Positions 55,626-64,000 of a stretch of 64,000 bases of DNA are shown here, one piece after another. Position 1 is the stretch's first letter. Every line of letters starts with the position of its first letter. Source of the stretch: Erodium maritimum (taxonomy: Eukaryota > Streptophyta > Magnoliopsida > Geraniales > Geraniaceae); NCBI GenBank assembly GCA_963921825.1, contig OY997588.1:82589043-82653042 (forward strand), given 5' to 3'. The translations under genes were made by a program, and so were the position numbers. The notes beneath the pieces were generated by a model, which saw only the letters and a list, made by a program, of their open reading frames with translations, was not told the origin of the DNA and ran no database searches.

Positions 55626-55741
55626 ATTATAGGAGTAATCTTAAACCAACTATGGTTAAATGTTTTGATTTGCCTCCAAAACATTATAGGAGTAATCTTA
55701 AACCAACTATGGTTAAATGTTTTGATTTGCCTCCAAAATTG
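55626..55741. repeat. 57-bp tandem duplication starting with the LINE target duplication
   Basis: ATTATAGGAGTAATC... starts at 55626 and again at 55683. The two 57-bp units are nearly the same up to TTGCCTCCAAAA. Each begins with the 17-bp sequence used as the LINE target site. Confidence 0.92.
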
Positions 55742-55851
55742 GCTGAGAGAGTTGTCTAATTCAGTATAGTCAGAAGAGAAATATTTGTGCTTATTTGAGT
55801 AATATCAACACGGTATAATCTGATAGTTTATAGCTTGATTTTTTAGATAAT

Positions 55852-55967
55852 TTTTTTTATTCATTTTTCAATTTCAAAACTCTTTGATGGTATAGTTGTT
55901 GGTGATGGTGAATGAAACAACTACACCATCAAAGAGTTTTGAAATGAAAAAAAATGAATAATTTTAT
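55852..55967. repeat. Near-perfect hairpin of about 115 nt
   Basis: The left arm TTCAAAACTCTTTGATGGTA and the right arm CACCATCAAAGAGTTTTGAA pair over about 50 bp around a loop of about 15 nt (GGTGATGGTGAATGA). There is one A-C mismatch and one bulge in the outer T/A-rich part. The size and pairing suit either a young miRNA-type precursor or a tiny foldback MITE. Nothing shows expression. Confidence 0.6.
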
Positions 55968-56700
55968 TAGTTTAAAACTTGAGTTTAATAGTTATGAATC
56001 TGGTTTCTTTTGTTTGGATTTGAATTTAATCAGACTTGTATGTTTAATTTTGATGGGTGATTATCAATAGGAACTAAAACTAAAGAGTTGAAGATCAAAG
56101 TACGAAGCAAGCTGGTTGCAACTTACAAGAGGAATTTGACTAATTGTTAATTGTTTGTTTAAAATTAATATTATAATGAAGTTTTTTAGCGTAATAATGG
56201 AAACTTTATTACTAAAAGAAGACTGATTACATGTTTGATAATAAATTAGAAGGGTGAGACATAGCTTCGGCATACCCAGAGCGTTGATCCTGTAACTAAA
56301 CTGTTTGACTAGTCCATGTTACTTATGAGGGGATATGTCCCTTTTGTAAATTATGCACGTTAGTATCACTGCTTGCATTTTTCCTGGCTCAACCAGGATA
56401 GACCTTTTTTTGTCCAACAAACACGTTGGTCCCTCGATGGAGACCTTGGGGGGGGGGGGGGGGGGGGAGATGAGGATGATGCTATTCCAAGAAGTTTCCT
56501 AGGAAAAGGATAAGACTTGGGATCGAGTTCTTTCAGATCCCATTAGGACAGAGTGTGCGTAGTAGACCTCGCCTGTTTGTTGGGGCCAACAAAGTCTCCT
56601 GTGCTTGAATCACGACAACGCAACGTCGTCGTCGACTTCCCACCGATTGCTACTTCCATCGCCGTTGATCCCAATCTCCGTGACTCAGATCGGGGAGGGG
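55968..56700. other. Intergenic DNA with a G20 run
   Basis: AT-rich to about 56280, then more mixed. A run of 20 G lies at 56448-56467. No gene is seen. Confidence 0.4.
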
Positions 56701-56701
56701 G

Positions 56702-57113
56702 CTAAAAAGACCCTACATGAAGATCCACAGTGCTTGGAACTGACCTTCTCCTTTCCCTGGATCCATCATCATCCTCCCGGTGAAACTGGTGGTCCGTGGA
56801 ATGAATGAGGAGGTGCGGGACCATGAACAAGCCACTGCACACGATGGTGGGGTAGCGGAGCACCTTTAATCCCTTGGCCGACCCGTTCCGGGAGAGGATC
56901 CGGAGGATAAGCGCCGAAGTAGATGGAAGAGGAGATGGTGGTGGTGGATGGACGGGGTCCGGAGAGGTGAAGACTGCCAATGACGATGTCGTGGAACCTT
57001 AGAAAGGGAAGAAAGCATTGCATCAATGACACAGAGAGAGTTGATATATAATAATGAGGTTGATTACTAATCTTGTAAGAACTAGTAACTTGAACTTTGG
57101 ATAATGATAACAA
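56702..57113 (-). other. GC-rich island with open minus-strand frames, unidentified
   Basis: Two minus frames (56980-56702, 92 residues; 57113-56769, 114 residues) stay open through 56700-57010, which is much richer in GC than its surroundings. Readable pieces are SALILRILSRNGSAKGLKVL in one and SSSIYFGAYPPDPLPERV in the other. I recognise neither. It may be a captured gene fragment or chance. Confidence 0.2.
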
Positions 57114-57383
57114 ATATAAATTATGGGTGTTTTTTCATTATTTGGTAGTGATTAACTGAGTTATCTCTACTCACTTCTTGATTTGTTTTCACCCTATATA
57201 GTTTTATAAATTTGAATTATTTAATTTTCAAATAGTATAATACATAACGAATTGAGTTCAAAACAATGAGTTTATTTAGATACGATATCGACAAGACATA
57301 ACTGGAAACCAAATCGTTATAAAAGTTATAGGAATCAATAAAAAGGGGAAACTACAAAAAACATACCTCCTAATGACCTTTCG

Positions 57384-60300
57384 TGTCACGCCCCAATTTC
57401 AGTAAACCGAACTCGGGACGCGAACATTTAAAAACATAAATAATTTGAAACTTGTTTTGAATAAACACTTGAAATTTCCATTTAGTTAAACCAAAAGAAT
57501 ATTCACAACTTAAAAAATATACGTCCCAACACATGGACAAAAGTACAAGGTATCTGTCACTAGACTCAAAAGACAAAACCCGGACTCCGCTCCAAGCTCC
57601 ACAAGCTTCGAGAGCTCACCTAGTCCGTCCCACGAACAGTACCTGTAGGAAAAGCAGCTAGGGGTGAGCGTTCGCTCACCACCACGGATAACAGACTGAC
57701 TACGGCATAATTAGCAGACAAAGCAAGTAACACCAACAACAACTCAACACCGGGGAACACCATCCCCAACCCAAGTACTCTAACTGAACATACACCCATT
57801 GTTGCCTTCCGTGACCAACTCGACACCCTGACACGTAAAGTAGACCCGACACAACCATTGACGACCTCTTCCAAGGACTCAAAAGAAAGTTACGCAACAC
57901 CAAACAGCATCACAAGGGATCACGCCCCAAACAAGATCACGAAGGATCGCACACCAAACAAGATCACAAAGGATCGCAAACCAGCTGCCAAGAACGCCCT
58001 CCCGGGACTCTAACCCGGTCAGGCCAACCCAAGAATGCTGCAACTTACCGGGACTCTAACCCATAAGCCAGCCGGAAAATGCTGCAACTTACTGGGACTC
58101 TAACCCATAAGCCAGCCGGAAAAATGCTGCAACTTACTGGGACTCTAACCCATAAGCCAGCCGGAAAAATGCTGCAACTTACTGGGACTTTAACCCATAA
58201 GCCAGCCAAGGTATGCTCACAAACCCAAACCACACACGCGCGGCCAGGACCCCTTTATTGGCGGGCGGGCCCCCTACCCCGTCTGAACATGCAGACGCGT
58301 GTGCTCGTGGACCCCCGTTTCAGGAAGGGGGCCCCCAACCTCCGGTAACCACAAACACAATCACAATCACAAGCAAGTTCAACAACCAGTAACAACACAG
58401 GTTCAACACTCACAAGCACTCATGGCCACCCAGACACCAACCGTAAAACTCGGACTCAACAGCCCCACATGCACTCACGGCCTCCCAAGACACACTGACA
58501 ATAAGACACAGACTCAACAGCCCCACAGGCACTCACGGCCTCCCAAGACACCAACCATAAAACACGCTTGCAACTTACCGAGACTCTAACTCGTAAGCCA
58601 GCTAAAGAAAGCTTGCAACCCCCCGAGACTCTAACTCGGTAGGCCAGCCAAGGACACCAACCTTAGTACACGGGCTCTCAAGGCCACCCAAACACCAAAG
58701 GTAAAGACACGGATTCAACAACCCCACAGGCACTCATGGCCACCCAAAACTCAACAATAAAACACGCTTGCAACTTACTGAGACTCTAACTCGTAAGCCA
58801 GCTAAAACACCAACAGTAAAGTACGGGCTCTCATGGCCACCCAAGACTCAACAATAAACAATCAACCTCCGGCTTAACCCAAGCCTCCAACAGTCCTAAA
58901 ATCAACAGTTTCACAATCAACCTCCGGGCATGGTCATATGCCTCCAGTACTCCTAATATCGATAAGTTCACAATCAACCTCCGGGCATGGTCATATGCCT
59001 CCAGTAAAACAATTATCGCTAAGTTCTCTACTCCTACGACACTACTAAGTGTCAAATGCCTTTCCAATAATTTCTAAGTTCCCGTAACATGCTTTTCTGA
59101 TAAACGCTACAATCCCGTATCATGCTTTTCTAATAATTACCAGTTCCCGTAGCATGCTTTTCTAATATTTAAATAAACATATTCAACCCACGACACCCCG
59201 GTGTCACATGCAATTCTACTGTTAACTTTCCCCAGTCAGGGCCGAGATCCGGCTACTTTTCCCTACCTCGTGCGTGTTATCCCAAAAGCCAAACCACGAG
59301 CTCCGGTGATGATCTCAGTCACTCACCCAGCTTTCCCTTGCCTCGGTCCGTGGCACGATCTAAAGGAACACAATTTAAAGTCACTAAACAACTCGCAGGA
59401 ATAAACCGAAAACCATTAAACTCGATGCCCAAACTTAACCCCGACAATGTCGATCACTCCCAAACTTCCCAACTACTCGACATTGTCGATAAAGGACCCG
59501 TAAAGGCCCGATTCGCCCGACATGGCGAATCTGCCCGGGTTTTGTTAATTGCCTTCCGGGGCTCCAAAAGCCCCCGTTTTCATTTCTACGGTCTTAGAAT
59601 ATTTCAAGGAACCCAATGTACTTGCCCGAATCGAATTCCGACTCCCGAGTCAATTAAATGACGTTTAAAGTTTCTAAACCCGATAAATTACAACTTCTCC
59701 AATTTAATTCCAATTTTCGATTCGGTTAAGGATAAATGGTCCGGGGAACGTTTTAAACCACCCGAAACACAAAACCCGATCACCCAACCACGTGGGCCCC
59801 ACTAACCCACTTGGCCGAGAGCTCCTAGGGCTCAAGGGGAGGCTCGGCCACCATGTGGTGGCTGCTGCCAGCTCCGGTCAGCCACCTCATGGCCGGCCGG
59901 CCACCACCCACGGTGGCCGGAGCTCCTCCCGAGCCTCCGGTCACCGAAAAACGTGAAATTAAACCCCCAAACACCTCTAAAATGTCTGCAACACCTCCCC
60001 AACCTCCACACAACCCTAAATCATTCGTTTTTACAAACCCTAGCTTTCCAAAATAATCAAAACGGGAATCGGTTTGGGTATTACCGTAGAGGAGGATGAG
60101 GGGAACGAGTTTGCTCCTTGCTTGAAGACGATCCAAGGGCTTGAATGACGTGAATAGTGCCAAACCCTAACCCCAACTCTCTTCTTCTCCCTTTCTCTCT
60201 TCTTCTTCTCTCTTAACCTTCTCTCTTTCTTTTTCTATTTTCTTAAACTAACACAAAACCTATTTTTTCTCTCCTTTACCCCTTAATTTCGGCCACCCTT

Positions 60301-60780
60301 CACAACCACACACTTTCCCCCCAAAACTAACACCACCACAATTAGGACAATTGTCAAGGAGGGTCCCACACCTCTTGGAAAATATCTACTTGATATTTTC
60401 CAATCAGTTTCGCGAAAAACGGACGTTTCGGGCCCCGAACGGGCACTTTTCCCAAGAAATTACGAAACTTGACGGGCTACAAGGAAACGGCTCAACTAAG
60501 ACCGCTGCGACGACAGTTAAGCTTTTCGGATCCAAAACGGTCCTCGAATGGACCAAAACGTCGCTCGGTTGACTTTTCCAACGAAAAGTCAACATTTCCC
60601 AAATTGATCAGAAAGTTGCCCTGAGTCCCCCGGAACTCACTTTGGTCAATAACGGGGTCGAATTAAGTCTGGTATGACACTCGGGGTCATTTTAGGTTCA
60701 CTTAACTGTCAGTCTTAAATTTTTTAAATTTTCCTGTTTTTCGCAGGTTTGACTGGCGTTGACCGGAAGTGGTTATTACA
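57384..60780 (+). mobile_element. Giant TG...CA solo-LTR-like element, copy 6 (3397 bp)
   Basis: It runs from TGTCACGCCCCAATTTCAG to GGAAGTGGTTATTACA with the perfect target duplication TTTCG at 57379-57383 and 60781-60785. It is closest to copy 2: both share the TTAGCAGACAA region and the CACACGCGCGGCCAGGACCC phrase. It has the hairpin near 57663, two tandem arrays (45-bp and 57-bp type), the CCGACAATGTCG block near 59441, the terminal hairpin near 60568 and five W-box hexamers. It has no coding capacity. Confidence 0.85.
58035..58212. repeat. 45-bp tandem array in giant element copy 6
   Basis: ATGCTGCAACTTACTGGGAC starts at 58035, 58079, 58124 and 58169. Four units of 44-45 bp end in AAGCCAGCCGGAAAA or a variant. 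A related phrase (CAACTTACCGAGACTCTAAC) recurs near 58567 and 58770. This array is private to copy 6. Confidence 0.9.
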
Positions 60781-60785
60781 TTTCG

Positions 60786-61740
60786 TCTCAAAAACTGATC
60801 CGATGTGAACTTCCTTGTCATGTACATACCCGGTAGAAGGTCAATATACCACATATTATATGTTTCCGTTATAAAATCCGTTTAACAATGTGAAAAGACC
60901 AAATTACCCGTTTCTTCCTCTTTTGTTCTTCTTGTTTGTGCCTTCTTAGTTTCAAAGCCCCACTAACAAGACCAAAGAAGGTCTATTTCTGGATCTATAA
61001 ATTGCAAACCTTACCTGGTCCTCCTTTATTCTTATGAAGATCTATTTTTTTCCTTTTGTTTTTTAAGCGTTGGTTGTGAATTTCAGAGTATGTCTACCTT
61101 TTAGGGTTCACACAAGAGGAACGATTTTTCACTCAATAATTTAAGGTTCACACAAGAGGAACGATTTTTCCCTCAATAATTTTGGTTTTGATGGTTCCCA
61201 TTAAACCCAATTCGAAATTTCATTTTGTGTTTCCTATTTATATGCGTTATAGAGATGGGAGTGTCGATTCAGCTATTAGAACGATTCCTTTTGTGGCATT
61301 GATTAACAAAATATCATGGTAGAGTCAAGTACATTGGTTCTTCTCTTGCGTTTGATGCTTTTAAGGCTCAATAAGAATTGAGGGTTTATCATAGAAATTA
61401 GAATGAATGAGGACATAACACATTTTCAATAACTATTCGCCCAAACACATTTTCATGTGGTTCATACAATTTACTACCCAATGTGATTCATTACAAAGTT
61501 TTCAAATTTTCTTAAGGTTGAATCTACATGTTGTTGTCCTTTACTTCCCAGGAAAAAAAATGGCATAACATCTCCGAAAATTACATTATTTTCATCTAGT
61601 CATCAGTTACTACTGTTGTTATTTGGTTTTGGCATCTTATGTGTGACATGATGTTGCTGAACAAGAACAACCAGGGTCATATTCTTATGATAAGAGTTTG
61701 TTTCTTCTAGCTAATTATCCTTTTCGTGTAGGTGATGCTA
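60786..61740. other. Intergenic DNA before the MuDR relic
   Basis: This may be the 5' part of the Mutator element. It holds a 40-bp tandem duplication (61105-61184) and no gene. Confidence 0.35.
61105..61184. repeat. 40-bp tandem duplication
   Basis: GGTTCACACAAGAGGAACG starts at 61105 and 61145. The two 40-bp units differ at one or two bases. Confidence 0.95.
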
Positions 61741-61789
61741 TTCAAAGTCATAGAATTTAAATTGAGCTACATATATCGGATGGGGACTT

Positions 61790-63170
61790 TGCATGTATTC
61801 GGACAATACTTATACTTGTTTCTCATTATATACAAAAAAAGGTTCTAATTTTGACGTGAATGTGAAATGTAGATGGTTGGGGGAAGAAAATAACACAGAC
61901 CTTGGAGGGGTTGACGATGAGGTCTTCGTTTTTATGTATGACAAAAAAGGGTTAGAATATCATGTTTTTGATATTTTAAAATTTATATATTAGTCTAAGA
62001 ATTAATTATTTCTAAGTATCATTAGTAATTGTTTTAATTTTTTAACTTCAGGGTCTAATTGAAGTGCTCAATGACCAGTCATAAATTGATCATCGCCATT
62101 ACATGCGCCATTTATATGAGAATTGGTATAAACAGTTCAAATCACTTGAATTGAAGAAGTTGTTGTGGAGATGTTCCCGTGTAACTACCGTAGAAATGTT
62201 TGAGGAGGTAATAGAGGAAGTGAAGGTGGTTAATGAAAAGACGTACTTGTGGTTGCGAGAAAGGCCTCCACAAAATTGGTGCAAGGCGTACTTCAAGTAT
62301 GATGCTGAAATGTGCAGCTCAGACAAACAATGTATGTGAGTCGTTCAATGCTTGGATTGGAAAGGGTCGAGATCTGCCCATATTGAGACTCCTAGAATTA
62401 TACCAGAAAAAAAAATGATGAGATGATTCTACATGAAAGGCAACATGCTTAATGAAGTGGAGAGCTATATTTTCCCCAGAATCCTCGATAGGTTTGAGGC
62501 CATCCTGGAAAAAGGGGCAGGATGTCCAGTTTAGCGTAGTATCATGGAATTGTTCGAGGTCACAAAGAAGATCAATATACATGTTGTGAAACTTCATGCA
62601 CAGATGTGTTCTTGTTTAGAACGACAGCTTAGTGGAATCCCTTGCAAGTATGGAGTCGCTGCAATTATCTTGGATAGAGGTAATCCAACGGAGTTGATAC
62701 ATGAGTATGACAACACTGAGACATTTAAAAAGATATATAAAGGAAAAATACATCCAATTGAAGGACTGAACAAATGCTTAAAAGGCACGGCTGGGGAAGA
62801 ATTATTATTACCTCATATTGTTCGGAAGCAACCTGGAAGACCGAGGAAGAGGCGAATTAAGAGCGTCATGGAGAGACAAGGATGGATTCAGAAGAATGGA
62901 AAGTTGACTCTATGAAGAAAGGGGATTGACATCATATGCAACAAGTGTGAGAATAGTGGACATATTTGGAGAAGCTGCACGACGAAAGATTATGGGGTTA
63001 CCATGAAACCAAAACAAAAGAGGAAAGCATCATCATTGACTGAGAAGTTGCAGCCAACTTTCAATGTTAGAGGGGATGACGAATCACTTGCACCTATACT
63101 AGAAAAAAAAACAGCCAGCGAAGCAAGAAAAGAAAATGATAGGAAGCGGAAATAGTTGAAAAAGTTATAA
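61790..63170 (+). pseudogene. Mutator (MuDR-type) transposase, deleted and frameshifted
   Basis: The N-terminal piece (61793-61980) reads VKCRWLGEENNTDL and DEVFVFMYDKKGLEYHVFDI, like the plant MuDR PB1-type domain. The catalytic DDE core is missing. From 62095 the C-terminal part reads RHYMRHLYENWYKQF, LLWRCSRVTTVEMFEEVIEE and ESFNAWIGKGRDLPILRLLE. Then the SWIM finger follows, CSCLERQLSGIPCKYGVAAI, in which the usual final CxH has become CxY. A basic segment KQPGRPRKRRIKS and a zinc knuckle CNKCENSGHIWRSC close it. Stops at about 62338, 62415 and 62913 and a frameshift near 62240-62340 show it is dead. Such an enzyme could have moved the Mutator-type MITEs of the region. Confidence 0.9.
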
Positions 63171-64000
63171 CAACAAGGTGAATACCGAGGATAGATTCCT
63201 AAATCTATATTTCTTTGTAAATGTTTAGTCTTTATGAACATTTAGTATTAGTTTGACACGTGTTAGAAGCTCATGTACAAGAAGATGCTCCAAACATGAC
63301 TGATGGAGCACTAATTCCCCCCAAAACTGTCCTAGTAAGATATACCCAAGTAACGAACTCCTTAGAGGTAAAATGTGGATGACTGATTTTTCCATAATTA
63401 CATGGTTTTAGTTATTTTATTTGTTAATTAAGTACTAGTAGATATTAGTTTAGAATTATTTCACATGCTTGGGCAAAAGGGTGTTAAGGAAGGTAGCTTA
63501 AAGTAGATGGATATAAATGTGGATGACTGATTTCACATGCTCCTCGGAGGTAAAATGTGGATGGCCGATTTCACATTCATGAGCAAAGAGGTATTAGTTT
63601 AGAATTAATGTTTATGCTCTTTTGCTTGGTTGAGTGTAGATGAATGAAGCCTGAAATCAGCTTAAAGTTCAAATGAAGCTGAAACGAAAATCATACATGT
63701 TGTGTCTGGTATTGTCAATGTTAGTTTATGGAAGTTGATGTCTAATGCAGGCTGCACCATAATTCACACATTGGTTGAAGATCACAAGGAAAGATGACAA
63801 GCCAAGAACACATGGAGATCAATTTTCCAGCCAGCCTTGTATACTTGCAAAAAGAGGAAGTACTATTAAAAGAGGAGGTATTGCAAAAAAAGACAGAAAA
63901 TGCATTGGCTCAAGCTCCCAGCCATAAGTCAAATTAGAGTGTGATGGATATAAGTATTTGTAGGTTGTTTTGTAGTAGGTAGAGTCTTTACTGAACTTCA
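63171..64000. other. Flank of the MuDR relic with short direct repeats
   Basis: GGTAAAATGTGGATGACTGA near 63367 recurs as AAATGTGGATGACTGATTTC near 63516 and GGTAAAATGTGGATGGCCGA near 63549. TAGTTTAGAATTATTTCAC also recurs in part. I see no terminal inverted repeat and no gene up to the window end. Confidence 0.5.

Noticed and set aside
1-64000. rRNA genes, plastid or mitochondrial DNA insertions
   Set aside because: No rRNA core motifs, organelle gene frames or group II intron domains were recognised anywhere in the window.

Overview
This is a window of nuclear DNA from a flowering plant, probably a eudicot. The evidence is Ty1/copia elements with an initiator-tRNA(Met) primer site, a plant L1-type LINE with an RRM-type ORF1, PIF/Harbinger, Mutator and CACTA-type transposons, a plant cytosolic tRNA-Ser, and one P-class pentatricopeptide-repeat (PPR) gene. 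I cannot name the species. Only one long intact host-type gene is visible, the PPR gene at 9363-10913. The rest is mostly nested transposable elements in various stages of decay.

The dominant component is a family of roughly 3-kb elements that begin TGTCACG, end TTACA or TTTACA, and sit between 5-bp target duplications. Six copies are present: 558-6757 (minus, itself interrupted), 2797-6072, 28495-31328, 35090-38161, 43492-46361 (3' end clipped) and 57384-60780. Together they cover about 18 kb, or 29% of the window. None carries coding capacity or an internal region. The economical reading is solo LTRs of a giant-LTR retrotransposon, but a non-autonomous family cannot be excluded. Each holds an internal minisatellite, conserved hairpins and a terminal cluster of W-box (TTGAC[C/T]) motifs.

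Layout, left to right. At 1-8.1 kb a copia end carries a giant LTR, which carries another. At 8.1-11.5 kb is the PPR gene with a probable 5'-UTR intron. At 12.4-14.8 kb is a Harbinger-type element with two SANT/Myb-like genes. At 15.6-16.7 kb is a Mutator-like inverted-repeat element. At 17-23.2 kb is a Harbinger transposase relic and a small acidic gene, interrupted by a 4.06-kb copia element that itself contains a SINE-like insert. At 24.8 kb is a tRNA-Ser(AGA)-like gene with a damaged acceptor stem. At 25.1 kb is a Tourist-like MITE, and at 26.2 kb a copia solo LTR beside a purD-like pseudogene fragment. At 27-31.3 kb are two foldback MITEs, the second split by a giant LTR. At 34.3 kb is another MITE, at 35-38 kb a giant LTR, and at 38.4-41.7 kb a CACTA-like relic split by a 1.7-kb Mutator-like element. 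At 43-48.7 kb is a long inverted-repeat element split by a giant LTR and by a 1.5-kb retroposon. At 49.5-55.6 kb is a full-span but internally deleted LINE on the minus strand. At 57.4-60.8 kb is a giant LTR, and at 61.8-63.2 kb a Mutator (MuDR) transposase pseudogene.

The target-site duplications (5 bp for LTR elements, 9 bp for Mutator-like elements, TTA for Harbinger, 16-17 bp for LINE-type insertions) agree with each class and give a relative insertion order at every nest. All boundaries and repeat counts were read by eye. No alignment or database search was run.
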